A stretch of DNA of 64,000 bases from Gammaproteobacteria bacterium (GTDB lineage Bacteria; Pseudomonadota; Gammaproteobacteria; Chromatiales; Chromatiaceae): contig JAJFJN010000087.1 in assembly GCA_021773975.1 (NCBI GenBank), forward strand, positions 52,311-116,310, given 5' to 3'. Positions 1 to 12,819 of the stretch are shown here, in pieces. The position numbers and the translations under genes were made by a program. Below the pieces are notes generated by a model. The model saw nothing but the letters and a program-made list of their open reading frames with translations, did not search any database and was not told where the DNA came from. The stretch's first letter is position 1, and every line of letters begins with the position of its first letter.

Positions 1-905
<905 letters not shown>

Positions 906-979
906 TTAACTCGTTAGTAAATTTCAAATTTAGACTGCATCCTGCACGCCCGGCGTGAGCCTGCACATTAAACTACACT

Positions 980-1807
980 TTATATTTCAACCAGCCCTTG
1001 TCGCTTCACCACCTGATCCAGCTCAATCAAGCACTCTAACAACCGTTTCATCTCACCTAATGGCCAAGAATTTGGGCCATCACAAAGTGCCTGCTCTGGA
1101 TTGGGATGGGTTTCCATAAACAATCCAGATATACCAGCAGCTACCGCAGCCCGGGCCAATACCGGTACATATTCACGCTGACCACCGGAACTACTGCCCT
1201 GGCCACCAGGTAGCTGCACCGAGTGAGTCGCATCAAAAACTACGGGACAGCCCGTATCACGCATCGCGGCCAGTGAGCGCATATCCACTACCAGGTTGTT
1301 ATAACCAAAGGAGACTCCACGCTCGCAGACCATAAGCTGATCGTTGCCCTCAGTTTTCGCCTTGGCAATCACCTGCTTCATATCCCAGGGGGCTAGAAAC
1401 TGTCCCTTTTTGTAATTCACTGGTTTACCCTGCCGCGCTACCTCTTGTATAAAATCGGTCTGCCGACAGAGAAAAGCCGGTGTCTGAAGCACATCCACCA
1501 CGTCAGCCACTTCCGCCAAAGGGGTCTCAGTGTGCACATCTGTCAACACCTGCACGCCAACCTCTGTACGAACCTTTTCCAGAATGCGTAGCCCCTCTTC
1601 CAACCCTGGTCCACGATACCCAGAGAGGGATGAGCGATTGGCCTTATCAAACGATGATTTAAAGATAAAAGGAATGCCCAGCTCAGAGGTGATCTCCTTG
1701 AGTTCTCCTGCTGTATCGATGCTTAACTGCTCACTTTCAATCACACAGGGGCCGGCGATTAGAAAAAGGGGATGCTCCAGCCCTGCCTCAAATCCACAGA
1801 GTTTCAT
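980..1807 (-). CDS. kdsA: 3-deoxy-D-manno-octulosonate 8-phosphate synthase
   Basis: Condenses arabinose-5-phosphate with phosphoenolpyruvate to Kdo-8-phosphate, the first committed step toward the Kdo of lipopolysaccharide; it marks a Gram-negative. The 275 residues match the usual family length. [11 protein letters not shown] near residue 18 and [12 protein letters not shown] near residue 50 are the PEP and phosphate-binding signatures; [14 protein letters not shown] and the [19 protein letters not shown] segment close the barrel. It starts 3 nt after the pyrG stop, so the two are probably co-transcribed. No oddities. Confidence 0.97.
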   Translation of the reverse strand: MKLCGFEAGLEHPLFLIAGPCVIESEQLSIDTAGELKEITSELGIPFIFKSSFDKANRSSLSGYRGPGLEEGLRILEKVRTEVGVQVLTDVHTETPLAEVADVVDVLQTPAFLCRQTDFIQEVARQGKPVNYKKGQFLAPWDMKQVIAKAKTEGNDQLMVCERGVSFGYNNLVVDMRSLAAMRDTGCPVVFDATHSVQLPGGQGSSSGGQREYVPVLARAAVAAGISGLFMETHPNPEQALCDGPNSWPLGEMKRLLECLIELDQVVKRQGLVEI

Positions 1808-1810
1808 ACG

Positions 1811-3899
<2,089 letters not shown>

Positions 3900-5306
3900 A
3901 TGACTGTACGTACCCGTTTTGCCCCTAGTCCGACTGGTTATCTTCATGTTGGTGGCGCCCGCACGGCGCTATTTTCCTGGCTCTATGCTCGCCGACATGG
4001 CGGCACCTTTGTATTGCGTATTGAGGATACTGATCTAGAGCGTTCCACTACTGAGTCTGTGAACGCTATTTTAGAGGGAATGACCTGGCTGGGGCTAGAA
4101 TATGATGAGGGTCCTTTCTATCAGACAGAGCGTTTCGACCACTATAATAATGTCATCCAAAAATTGATGGATGATGGTTTGGCCTACCGTTGTAACTGTA
4201 CAACAGAACGTACAGACGCTCTCCGTGAAGAAGCAATGAAGCGCAAGGATAAACCACGTTACGATGGTCATTGTCGCAATAAAAAAGTCTCTCCAGATGA
4301 ACCTCATGTCATTCGTTTTCGTAACCCCGATCATGGTGCAGTAGTTGTCGATGATATGGTGCGAGGCAAAGTGCTGTTCAATAATGAAGAGCTGGATGAC
4401 CTGATTATCCGTCGTACCGATGGCTCTCCAACCTATAATCTGACCGTCGTGGTAGATGATTTGGATATGAACATCACCCATGTTATCCGGGGCGATGATC
4501 ACCTCAATAACACACCTCGACAGATTAATATTCTGCGCGCATTGGGGCATGAGCCGCCACGATATGGTCATGTCCCCATGATTTCAGGTGATGACGGTGC
4601 ACGCTTATCAAAGCGTCATGGTGCTGTCAGCGTCATGCAGTACCGAGATGAGGGGTTTTTACCTGAGGCATTACTGAATTATCTGGTGCGTCTGGGTTGG
4701 TCATCTGGTGATCAGGAAATATTCTCTTTGGATGAGATGATCCGCCTGTTTGATATTGGCGATGTCAATAAATCAGCATCTGCCTTTAATACTGAAAAAC
4801 TGATGTGGCTGAATCAACACTATATAAAAGAGGATAGTCCACTGCGTATTGCGCATCTGCTTAGCCCTCATATGGGCAAGCTGGATATTGACCCTATCAA
4901 TGGCCCTAATCTAGTAGAGGTGGCTCAAGCACAGCAAGAACGCGCCAAAACATTGGTTGAAATGGCAGATATTAGTGCTTTTTTCTACAAGGATTTTGAG
5001 CAATTTGATGAGCAGGCAGCCAAGAAAAACCTCAGACCTGTAGCGCGTGAAGGGTTGGAAAAGATGCGCAAAGCACTAGAGACACAGGATGACTGGACAC
5101 CAGAGGCGCTGCATCAAACCGTGATTGATGTTAGCGAAGCTCTGAATATTACGATGGGCAAGGTGGCACAACCGCTTCGCGTGGCAGTTGTTGGTCGTGC
5201 TGCTTCACCAGGTATCGATGTAACCCTTTACCTGGTTGGCCAAGAAGCCTGCCTAAGACGCATTGATAAGGCTCTTGAATTCATCCGGCTACGTGAACAA
5301 GGATAA
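3900..5306 (+). CDS. gltX: Glutamyl-tRNA synthetase
   Basis: Charges tRNA-Glu. Class I synthetase of 468 residues from the ATG at 3900; an in-frame TTG three codons upstream (3891) is possible but unneeded, since families begin [17 protein letters not shown] motif is in [14 protein letters not shown] (residue ~10), KMSKS variant is in [10 protein letters not shown] (~240). A CNC ... HC cysteine cluster near residues 95-125 resembles the zinc site of the E. coli enzyme. A weak GAG is the only ribosome-binding hint. glnS follows on the same strand. Confidence 0.96.
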   Translation: MTVRTRFAPSPTGYLHVGGARTALFSWLYARRHGGTFVLRIEDTDLERSTTESVNAILEGMTWLGLEYDEGPFYQTERFDHYNNVIQKLMDDGLAYRCNCTTERTDALREEAMKRKDKPRYDGHCRNKKVSPDEPHVIRFRNPDHGAVVVDDMVRGKVLFNNEELDDLIIRRTDGSPTYNLTVVVDDLDMNITHVIRGDDHLNNTPRQINILRALGHEPPRYGHVPMISGDDGARLSKRHGAVSVMQYRDEGFLPEALLNYLVRLGWSSGDQEIFSLDEMIRLFDIGDVNKSASAFNTEKLMWLNQHYIKEDSPLRIAHLLSPHMGKLDIDPINGPNLVEVAQAQQERAKTLVEMADISAFFYKDFEQFDEQAAKKNLRPVAREGLEKMRKALETQDDWTPEALHQTVIDVSEALNITMGKVAQPLRVAVVGRAASPGIDVTLYLVGQEACLRRIDKALEFIRLREQG

Positions 5307-5368
5307 TCTGCATCCACCCTTACATATAGATTTAGTATCTTTGACCCCTAAAGGAAACCCCTTGCACC

Positions 5369-7060
5369 ATGAGTGACACTGAAAAGCCAGCGCCTTCCAA
5401 TTTTATCCGTAATATTATTGATGCTGATTTCGCTTCAAATAAGAATGAAGGCAGAGTGCATACCCGCTTCCCACCTGAGCCGAATGGCTATCTGCATATA
5501 GGCCATGCTAAATCAATATGTCTCAATTTTGGGGTTGCTCAGGATTATAAAGGGCTATGCAACCTGCGTTTTGACGATACAAACCCACACAAAGAGAACA
5601 TCGAATATGTGACTGCCATTAAAGAAGATGTGCAGTGGCTTGGGTTTGACTGGGAAGATCGACTCTTTTTTTCATCTGATTACTTTCAGCAGCTACATGA
5701 TTACGCAGTAGCGCTCATCAAAAAAGGTAAAGCCTATGTTTGTGAGCTCTCAGCTGAAGAGATTCGAGAGTATAGAGGTACGCTGACAGAACCGGGCAAA
5801 GCCAGCCCCAATCGTGATCGTTCAGTGGAAGAGAATCTTGAACTGTTTGAGCAGATGCGAGCAGGCAAGTTTCCAGATGGATCTAAAGTATTACGCACCA
5901 AGATTGATATGGCCTCCCCCAATATGAATCTGCGCGACCCTGCCATCTATCGTATTCGTCACGGTGTTGTGCATCACCAGACAGGTGAGGAGTGGTGCAT
6001 CTATCCAATGTATGACTTTACCCACTGTCTCTCAGATGCCATTGAAGGGATTACACACTCCCTCTGCACGCTGGAATTTGAGGATCATCGCCCTCTATAT
6101 GACTGGTTTCTGGATACATTGGAAACACCACAACACCCACAGCAGATTGAATTTTCAAGGCTTTCATTGCAGTACACGGTTACTAGCAAACGAAAACTTA
6201 CGCAACTGGTAGAAAATGGGTACGTGCACGGTTGGGATGACCCCCGCCTGCCTACCATTGCAGGCTTACGTAGACGAGGTTATACACCTACTGCACTACG
6301 AACATTTTGTGAACGCATTGGCATTACCAAAGCAGATAACACCGTAGAGATGGCACTGCTAGAAAGCTGCATCAGAGAAGATCTGGACAAAAATGCCATG
6401 CGCCGCATGGCCGTGTTACATCCGCTAAAAGTGATCATTGAAAATTACCCTGAAGATAAAGTGGAGCTGTTGGATGCAGCCAATCATCCGAAAGATGAGA
6501 GCAAGGGATCACGCAAAGTCCCTCTGTCACGAGAGGTGTACATTGATACAAATGACTTTCGTGAAGAGGCTTCCCGCAAGTTTAAGCGTTTAGTTTCTGG
6601 TGGTGAAGTACGACTACGTAATGCCTATGTTATACGGTGTAACGAGATCATCAAGGATGAGCATGGCGAGATTATAGAGCTACGCTGTAGCTATGATCCT
6701 GACACGCTGGGTGCCAACCCCGAAGGCCGTAAAGTTAAAGGGGTTATCCACTGGGTCTCTGCCCAGCATGCCCTACCCGCTGAGATACGGCTTTATGATC
6801 GGTTGTTTACTCACCCAACTCCAGATGCAGCCAAAGAGGACAAGGAGTTCACTGCCTACTTAAACCCGAATTCATTGCATACGCTAACCAACTGTTATGT
6901 GGAGTCCAATCTGGCAGAAGCTGCACCTGGTGAACAGTTCCAGTTTGAGCGAGAAGGGTATTTTTGTTTGGATACAGGGGGTTTATCTGAAGGTGTATTA
7001 GTTTATAATCGCACCGTTGGTTTGCGGGATAGCTGGGCCAAGATCGAACAGAAGAGCTAA
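5369..7060 (+). CDS. glnS: Glutaminyl-tRNA synthetase
   Basis: Charges tRNA-Gln directly; 563 residues, similar to the E. coli protein. Class I HIGH motif lies in [15 protein letters not shown] (~35-50); [13 protein letters not shown] follows. The KMSKS loop reads VTSKRKL where E. coli has VMSKRKL, a Met-to-Thr change. The C-terminal anticodon-binding beta barrels are complete. AAAGGAAA is a good ribosome-binding site before the ATG. It lies 62 nt after gltX, pairing the Glu and Gln synthetases, with tRNA genes directly downstream. Confidence 0.97.
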   Translation: MSDTEKPAPSNFIRNIIDADFASNKNEGRVHTRFPPEPNGYLHIGHAKSICLNFGVAQDYKGLCNLRFDDTNPHKENIEYVTAIKEDVQWLGFDWEDRLFFSSDYFQQLHDYAVALIKKGKAYVCELSAEEIREYRGTLTEPGKASPNRDRSVEENLELFEQMRAGKFPDGSKVLRTKIDMASPNMNLRDPAIYRIRHGVVHHQTGEEWCIYPMYDFTHCLSDAIEGITHSLCTLEFEDHRPLYDWFLDTLETPQHPQQIEFSRLSLQYTVTSKRKLTQLVENGYVHGWDDPRLPTIAGLRRRGYTPTALRTFCERIGITKADNTVEMALLESCIREDLDKNAMRRMAVLHPLKVIIENYPEDKVELLDAANHPKDESKGSRKVPLSREVYIDTNDFREEASRKFKRLVSGGEVRLRNAYVIRCNEIIKDEHGEIIELRCSYDPDTLGANPEGRKVKGVIHWVSAQHALPAEIRLYDRLFTHPTPDAAKEDKEFTAYLNPNSLHTLTNCYVESNLAEAAPGEQFQFEREGYFCLDTGGLSEGVLVYNRTVGLRDSWAKIEQKS

Positions 7061-7128
7061 AGCGAAAAAGGATAAAACAGGGGTGGACAAACAACCTCCC
7101 TTGCCCTAATATTCGCGCTTCGTTTTAC

Positions 7129-7204
7129 GGGGCCATAGCTCAGCTGGGAGAGCGCTACACTGGCAGTGTAGAGGTCGGCGGTTCGATCCCGCCTGGCTCC
7201 ACCA
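7129..7204 (+). tRNA. tRNA-Ala (GGC)
   Basis: 76 nt including encoded CCA. The acceptor stem GGGGCCA/TGGCTCC contains the G3:U70 pair that identifies alanine tRNAs. The anticodon stem-loop CTACACTGGCAGTGTAG gives GGC. T arm GGTTCGATCC is canonical. It lies 4 nt before the tRNA-Glu gene; the pair is probably one transcript. Confidence 0.97.
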
Positions 7205-7208
7205 AAAC

Positions 7209-7284
7209 GTCCCCATCGTCTAGAGGCCTAGGACACCGCCCTTTCACGGCGGTAACAGGGGTTCGACTCCCCTTGGGGACGCCA
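7209..7284 (+). tRNA. tRNA-Glu (TTC)
   Basis: 76 nt with encoded CCA. Acceptor stem GTCCCCA/TGGGGAC, anticodon arm CCGCCCTTTCACGGCGG with anticodon TTC, T loop GGTTCGACTCC. Very close to the E. coli sequence. Second gene of a two-tRNA cluster downstream of the Glu and Gln synthetases. Confidence 0.97.
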
Positions 7285-7677
7285 TATGTACCCGACTTTC
7301 TACTGAAATCCAGTAGAAAATTCGGAACTCAAGTGAATCAGAATCAAGGATGATCTGATCCACAAGAGATTTTATTGCACTCTTCCAGTTTGCCATGTGG
7401 CAAATTCGAAAAACTATCAGCAAACCCACCTAATATTGTCCCGCCTACCCTTCCGTAACACCAATCAAAAAGACTTATGTTGGGCATTTGATTTCAGCAC
7501 ACAAGCACTTAAATGCCATTCCATTAACCAGCAACTCTCTATCTAAAGAATAACGAAAACTCGGATCTACTCAATATAAACCATATAGCCAGGCAGCTTA
7601 CCGACCCATCACAAGCTCAACACCGCAACTACAGTGGACAATGATAAAAATAAGCCAATGTTAGATAACAATTTCAG
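7285..7677. other. Non-coding stretch after tRNA-Glu
   Basis: 393 nt without a supportable gene. It contains two inverted repeats: TTTCTACTG/CAGTAGAAA (7297-7319, 5-nt loop), probably the end of the tRNA transcript, and TTTGCCA/TGGCAAA (7389-7404). No duplicate of the tRNA 3' end, as an integrated element would leave, was found. Confidence 0.5.
7297..7319 (+). terminator. Hairpin after tRNA cluster
   Basis: Perfect 9-bp stem TTTCTACTG/CAGTAGAAA with loop AAATC, 13 nt after the tRNA-Glu CCA. There is no U-tract, so it may be a processing or stability structure rather than an intrinsic terminator. Confidence 0.35.
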
Positions 7678-8121
7678 CTAGAGAACTATCAGTTTGAGTG
7701 GCTTAATCTCTTTATACATAATAACCAAAGGAGATTTGCTAGCGAAGGTTAAAATCTTTGTACCCGGTGGATAACAAAAGTGGCTGGTCAAAAACATATG
7801 AATATCATCTGTAGCCTCAAAAAAGCTTTTTAAAGCATGCATCTCTCTCTCATCATCCTCTGTTCGAAACTCATAGCACTTATCATTTATTTTGACGTAT
7901 GTATCCGCCAAGGTGATCTCTGGGATATCAACATGCCGACCCAGCAGCTCTTTAACCAGAATCCTTTTTAGCTTGGGTGCTAGCGCAAACCCCACCTGAA
8001 ATTCACCATGCAGCCAATTAATATCTCTATCTTCATTATATGCGGCCTTATGCTCACCAAAGGCCACACACCAGCCAGAGTAATACGCAGAATATCTTTT
8101 AATAAGTCGATTAAATGCCAT
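7678..8121 (-). CDS. Hypothetical protein, 147 aa
   Basis: Not recognised. The predicted product is a soluble, mixed-charge 147-residue protein without signal peptide or membrane segment. It has aromatic residues near the N-terminus (YSAYYSGWC) and a hydrophobic C-terminus. The start ATG at 8121 lacks a clear ribosome-binding site. It stands alone and convergent to the tRNA cluster in an AT-rich pocket between tRNA-Glu and glutamate dehydrogenase, a place where acquired DNA often sits. The frame is long for chance and has no strong competing frame, so it is probably a real but lineage-restricted gene. Confidence 0.5.
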   Translation of the reverse strand: MAFNRLIKRYSAYYSGWCVAFGEHKAAYNEDRDINWLHGEFQVGFALAPKLKRILVKELLGRHVDIPEITLADTYVKINDKCYEFRTEDDEREMHALKSFFEATDDIHMFLTSHFCYPPGTKILTFASKSPLVIMYKEIKPLKLIVL

Positions 8122-8308
8122 ATACGGCTTTTACTGTGTGGTTCTACTGCTGTCTATAGTTAACTGATAAATTCACATAAAAATAATTCATCATCTACAC
8201 TCTATTTATCGTCTAATATACTGAAGTGGATGACAATTTCCAACAAATTGAATTAACCCTGAAAACCACCTTTCCATCATAAAAAACAATGACTCAGGAG
8301 TAGCATAA

Positions 8309-9736
8309 ATGAGCACCCATCCCGAAACCAACGGCCTCTCATTCCGCCAAAGCGTCGATCATATGGTCGATAAAGCCGTCAAGATCATGAACCTTGATCC
8401 ACATGTTGCTAGTGCCATAAAGGCCTGTGCCTCCGTATTGCAGGTTACTTTTCCAGTCAAGATCAAAGGTGAAATTGAGATGTTTACTGGCTGGCGAGCT
8501 GTTCACAGCGTTCACCGCCTGCCATCAAAAGGAGGCATTCGCTATGCCACATCTGTAGACCAGATGGAGGTTGAAGCCCTTGCTGCCCTGATGACCTATA
8601 AATGCGCCATTGTTGATGTCCCTTTTGGTGGTTCAAAAGGCGGGTTATTCATTAACCCTCATGACTACACCCGAGATGAGCTACAACAGATCACCCGTCG
8701 TTTTGCACGCGAACTGGCAGAAAAAGGATTTCTCAGCCCAGCAACAAACGTACCGGCACCCGATATGGGCACAGGTCAACGTGAAATGGCCTGGATTGCA
8801 GACACCTACAAACACCTGAACCCTGATGATATAAACCACATCGCCTGCGTAACAGGAAAACCCGTTGCGCACGGAGGTATACGCGGGCGTACTGAGGCGA
8901 CAGGGCGCGGTATTCAATATGCCCTACAGGAATTCTTCCGCCATCCAGATGAAGTAAAATCTGCTGGATTCAAAGGTAATTTAGGAGGAAAAACCGCCGT
9001 TGTGCAAGGACTTGGTAATGTTGGCTACCATGCCGCTAAATTTCTTTCCGAAGAGGATGATGTAAAAATTATCGCCATCATCGAATACGATGGCGCCATC
9101 ATAAATGAAGATGGCATTCAGGTAGAGCAGGCTTATTTGCACAAAAATGAAACCGGAAGTATAAAAGGGTTTGCTGGAACAAAATTCTTGGCCGATGGTA
9201 GAAAAGGGCTTGAGCTTGAGTGTGACATTCTGATACCCGCCGCCCTGGAGGGTGTAATAGATGAAACAAATGCCCACAATATCAAGGCAAAACTCATTGC
9301 CGAAGCAGCTAACGGCCCAGTCACCTTTGAAGCAGATCAAATCCTGCAGAAAAAAGGCATTGTCATTCTACCTGATGCCTACATGAATGCCGGAGGTGTT
9401 ATTGTCTCCTACTTCGAATGGATCAGAAATCTGACTCACATCCGCTTTGGACGGTTAGAACGTCGCTTTGATGAAGCGCGTGGTCAACACATTGTCCATG
9501 CCCTTGAGGCCATGCATAACACCCCTGTGCCTGACTGGGTACAGAAAGAGTTAGTTCGGGGTGCTGATGAATTTGACCTCGTACGGTCCGGATTAGATGA
9601 CAGCATGCGCCTGGCCTTGCAGGAAATTATCGAAACCGCTAATCGAGATAGCAACATTCACGATTACCGCACAGCAGCCTATGTTATTGCTTTATCAAAA
9701 CTTTCCCGCACCTATCTCGACGTGGGCGTTTATTAA
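8309..9736 (+). CDS. gdhA: Glu/Leu/Phe/Val dehydrogenase family, probably NAD-dependent glutamate dehydrogenase
   Basis: Interconverts glutamate and 2-oxoglutarate plus ammonia. 475 residues. The substrate domain carries GGIRYATSVD (~72) and the catalytic lysine motif PFGGSKGG (~105-112). The Rossmann dinucleotide loop is GLGNVGYHAA (~228). An acidic residue at the end of the second beta strand (IIAIIEYDG) favours NAD over NADP; that is inference. NGPVTFEAD and LPDAYMNAGGV are family hallmarks. CAGGAG lies 8 nt before the ATG. A strong hairpin follows the stop. Confidence 0.92.
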   Translation: MSTHPETNGLSFRQSVDHMVDKAVKIMNLDPHVASAIKACASVLQVTFPVKIKGEIEMFTGWRAVHSVHRLPSKGGIRYATSVDQMEVEALAALMTYKCAIVDVPFGGSKGGLFINPHDYTRDELQQITRRFARELAEKGFLSPATNVPAPDMGTGQREMAWIADTYKHLNPDDINHIACVTGKPVAHGGIRGRTEATGRGIQYALQEFFRHPDEVKSAGFKGNLGGKTAVVQGLGNVGYHAAKFLSEEDDVKIIAIIEYDGAIINEDGIQVEQAYLHKNETGSIKGFAGTKFLADGRKGLELECDILIPAALEGVIDETNAHNIKAKLIAEAANGPVTFEADQILQKKGIVILPDAYMNAGGVIVSYFEWIRNLTHIRFGRLERRFDEARGQHIVHALEAMHNTPVPDWVQKELVRGADEFDLVRSGLDDSMRLALQEIIETANRDSNIHDYRTAAYVIALSKLSRTYLDVGVY

Positions 9737-9748
9737 ACTCACATTCTC

Positions 9749-9781
9749 AGCGCCATCAGCTCTCTTAGAGATGATGGCGCT
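9749..9781 (+). terminator. Hairpin after glutamate dehydrogenase
   Basis: AGCGCCATCA pairs with TGATGGCGCT, and the loop contains a second small TCTC/GAGA stem. It starts 13 nt after the stop codon. No U-tract follows, so the call is a strong 3' hairpin and possible terminator. Confidence 0.5.
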
Positions 9782-9867
9782 AAACCCTGCCCCTATCATT
9801 CCACTCTAATTCTTGAGAAAATAGGACTATCTGCAACACTTGCTAGCTGATAGGTCAGCAAACAGTC

Positions 9868-11670
9868 ATGTATAAAAGCTATTTTGGGTTTGATGAATCA
9901 CCATTCTCCATCACCCCTGATCCTAAATTTATCTACATGAGCCAAAGGCATCAAGATGCCCTTGCCCACCTTAAATATGGCCTATTTGAAACCAATGGAT
10001 TTGTACTCTTAACCGGAGAGGTTGGCACAGGCAAGACGGCAATATGCCGCTGCCTACTCCATCAACTCCCTGAAACTGTCGATATTGCTTTTATACTAAA
10101 TCCCAAGCAAACGGCTTTAGAGTTAATTGCAAACATATGTGATGATCTGCATATTGAATACCCCATTAACACCACAAGCATTAAAGTGCTCATTGACCTG
10201 CTTAATAGACGTTTATTAGAAAGCTATGCAAACGGTAGGCAGACAATTCTCATTATTGATGAAGCACAAAACCTATCTGATGAAGTGCTTGAACAGGTTC
10301 GTTTATTAACCAATCTGGAAACCCCAAAACAAAAATTACTGCAAATATTACTGGTAGGACAACCCGAACTTCAGTCAATGCTTGCCCGACCTGTTTTACG
10401 ACAATTAACCCAACGTATTACTGCACGGTTTCATATAACCGCACTATCACATGTTGAAACCGCAGCCTACATTCGCCATCGCATGTGGATTGCAGGTGTA
10501 CAACGGCCTATTTTTTCAAAGCATGCAATAGATAAAGTCTATCAACTGTGCAGCGGAACACCCCGCTTAATAAACATAATTTGCGACCGGACTCTATTGG
10601 GAGCCTACGCCAAAAACGCAGATACCATTGATACAAAAACAGTCATCCAAGCTGCTCAAGAAATCTTACCTGACACTCAAGGCGGCTTTTTCAATCCAAC
10701 CAGAAAACTGATTGTTGCCAGCATTGTTTTAGCCAGCTTTGCTGTAGCAGCTTACACGCTGCCACCTTGGAATAGTCCTGATTCAGAATTATTAGAAGAA
10801 GAGGATTTGTTCAAGGCATCAACCCCCACCACTATTCACAAAGAAGCCAATACACCCTCTGTTATAAAAACAACACCGACTTCAATAATAGAAAATGCAA
10901 ACACTGGTATAACCCTGCCCGTCAACCAACGTAAACACCAAGCTCTCATTGTAGCGTCCACATTAACAACACTGAAATCACATAAAGATAAAATAACAAA
11001 AACCATACAACCAAAAAACAGTCAAAATATAACCACAGAAACAACAAGCACGCTAAAAGAGTTACTAAATGATCCTGATTGCAATAGTGGGACAGAAACT
11101 GCAATCAATAGTCTTTTTAATCTCTGGGGTGCTGCTTACTATCCACAAGCTGATCGTACCGCATGTGAAGTAGCTCGCAATGTCGGATTAAGCTGCGTAC
11201 ATGACAAAGGAACCTGGAACAATCTAAGGCGGTCTAATCGCCCAGCAATTATCGAACTACAAAACAGTGAGGGTAACTGGCAACATTTACTTCTCAGTCA
11301 ACTTAATGAAAATGATATCGTACTAAACTGCGGTGAAAAATCCGCCTTTATTACACTTGAGCAGGCGGATAAACATTGGTTTGGAGAATATTTAATATTA
11401 TGGAGTCCCCCAAAAAAGCGCATGCGCTTTGAGCGTGGAAACAAGGGACAAGATGTAATGCTGTTTCGTGAACAACTTAAGACAGCGTTAAATATTCATA
11501 ATACTAACAACAGCGATATTTTTGACCTTACACTTGAAAAAATGGTTATCGTATTCCAACAAAAGCATGCCCTAAAAGCAGATGGCGTTGCGGGAAAAGA
11601 TACGATCATTATCTTAAATACATTAACAAACAAGCCAGGCACACCACTGCTCACCACAGCAGCAAGATAA
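9868..11670 (+). CDS. gspA: GspA/ExeA-like AAA ATPase with periplasmic C39-like and peptidoglycan-binding domains
   Basis: Inner-membrane ATPase that, in Aeromonas and Vibrio, helps place the type II secretion secretin through the peptidoglycan. 600 residues. Residues 1-270 form the ExeA AAA domain with Walker A GEVGTGKT (~50) and Walker B ILIIDEAQ (~130). One membrane helix lies at ~280-300 and a Thr/Ser-rich linker follows. A C39-peptidase-like fold (~405-530) and a PG_binding_1 domain (FQQKHALKADGVAG, ~570) complete it. The next gene begins 1 nt after its stop. No other secretion (gsp) genes are in the window, so the substrate machine is unseen. Confidence 0.88.
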   Translation: MYKSYFGFDESPFSITPDPKFIYMSQRHQDALAHLKYGLFETNGFVLLTGEVGTGKTAICRCLLHQLPETVDIAFILNPKQTALELIANICDDLHIEYPINTTSIKVLIDLLNRRLLESYANGRQTILIIDEAQNLSDEVLEQVRLLTNLETPKQKLLQILLVGQPELQSMLARPVLRQLTQRITARFHITALSHVETAAYIRHRMWIAGVQRPIFSKHAIDKVYQLCSGTPRLINIICDRTLLGAYAKNADTIDTKTVIQAAQEILPDTQGGFFNPTRKLIVASIVLASFAVAAYTLPPWNSPDSELLEEEDLFKASTPTTIHKEANTPSVIKTTPTSIIENANTGITLPVNQRKHQALIVASTLTTLKSHKDKITKTIQPKNSQNITTETTSTLKELLNDPDCNSGTETAINSLFNLWGAAYYPQADRTACEVARNVGLSCVHDKGTWNNLRRSNRPAIIELQNSEGNWQHLLLSQLNENDIVLNCGEKSAFITLEQADKHWFGEYLILWSPPKKRMRFERGNKGQDVMLFREQLKTALNIHNTNNSDIFDLTLEKMVIVFQQKHALKADGVAGKDTIIILNTLTNKPGTPLLTTAAR

Positions 11671-11671
11671 T

Positions 11672-12451
11672 ATGTCTCTTATACTCGAAGCCTTAAATAA
11701 AGCAGAACAAAACCAAGGTAACAGCACTAGCTACAATACACCACCACCATACCTACCTGTGAAAAATAGCACGACCAAGTGGACACCACTTTTACTAGTA
11801 GCTGCTGCCGCCATAACTTCAGCCATAGTGACATTTCTGATATTTTATAATGTTAATTCAAACAGCGAATCCACACACACAGCATCAGTCAGCATACAAA
11901 GCCCTGCACCAACAATAGCTAATAACATAGATCAGCAGCAAAGCACAGAAAAGCACAACATCACGCTTGGCTATAAAAGCTCAAACACGCAAGTAACAAC
12001 TAGTAAAGAGCCACATCAAAGCAATGCCTTATCCAAAAATAGTGATTTAATTATAAATAGAGAACCCAGCCTACATTCACTGGTTAAAAACCCAAATCAT
12101 AGTAAAAAAGAACAACAGGCACCACATAAAGTAAACAGCCACAAAGAAGATATCGCCACAAAAACAACCACTACATATACAGTACCTAACAATGATTTAG
12201 ATGCACAGACAACCAAGAATCAGCCAGTAGCAAAAAACATTACACGCTCGTCAAATTTGGAGATTGCGAATATAAAAATTGATGTTCACATGTATTCTGA
12301 AACTCCCTCCAAAAGATTTGTATATATTAATTCAGCACGCTATGGAGAAGGATCAATGATAAGCAACGGTATCTTTCTGAATGAAATCACTGAAAACGGC
12401 ATTATTCTCAACAACCATGGCACCCTCTATAGATTACCTATTAAATTATAA
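11672..12451 (+). CDS. gspB: GspB/ExeB-like type II secretion accessory protein
   Basis: Partner of GspA. The 259 residues begin MSLILEALNKAEQ, a signature start of this family. A single membrane segment lies at ~37-60 (TPLLLVAAAAITSAIVTFLIF), followed by a long low-complexity Ser/Thr/Asn/His linker. The C-terminal ~60 residues (from LEIANIKIDVHMYSE) match the T2SSB domain with GEGSMISNGIFLNEI. It directly follows gspA, so the pair is one operon. The linker is much more variable than the ends, as usual. Confidence 0.85.
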   Translation: MSLILEALNKAEQNQGNSTSYNTPPPYLPVKNSTTKWTPLLLVAAAAITSAIVTFLIFYNVNSNSESTHTASVSIQSPAPTIANNIDQQQSTEKHNITLGYKSSNTQVTTSKEPHQSNALSKNSDLIINREPSLHSLVKNPNHSKKEQQAPHKVNSHKEDIATKTTTTYTVPNNDLDAQTTKNQPVAKNITRSSNLEIANIKIDVHMYSETPSKRFVYINSARYGEGSMISNGIFLNEITENGIILNNHGTLYRLPIKL

Positions 12452-12819
12452 CCAAACGCCAATACAGCCATAGCATTAGGTATAACGGACAGCCTTAAAT
12501 ATCAGCTTGTGATTACCACCCCATTGAATAACGTTTTAATTTGACTAGCTCATCTATTTAGCAAGATTTGCCAGATACTGCCTCACTAAAGCCGAATGCA
12601 TCGCCCTGGGGCAAGCATTACTATCTCTAAAAAAACCAACCAATCTATGGTCATCCATAAAGCTGGGAAGTACGATCGCACTCAATGCGCTATTTTTATA
12701 ATATACTCAATGCGCAACATGGATTTGCCTAAAGTAATCAAAGCCCGTAAGCAGGAAAGCCCATACATCTACAGGTATATTCTCTAACCTCAGCAGTATA
12801 TTTTTCGGGGTTAAAATAA
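12452..12819. other. Non-coding or degraded stretch
   Basis: 368 nt between gspB and the MASE3 remnant. Only short frames without ribosome-binding sites or family resemblance are present (for example 12596-12787). Since a broken gene follows, part of this may be decayed sequence. Confidence 0.45.

Noticed and set aside
7244..7429. 61-residue minus-strand frame ending SPRGVEPLLPP
   Set aside because: It reads across the antisense of tRNA-Glu. The ending is a well-known spurious translation of that tRNA, not a protein.
12596..12787. 63-residue frame downstream of gspB
   Set aside because: No ribosome-binding site and no recognisable domain; length is within chance for AT-rich DNA.
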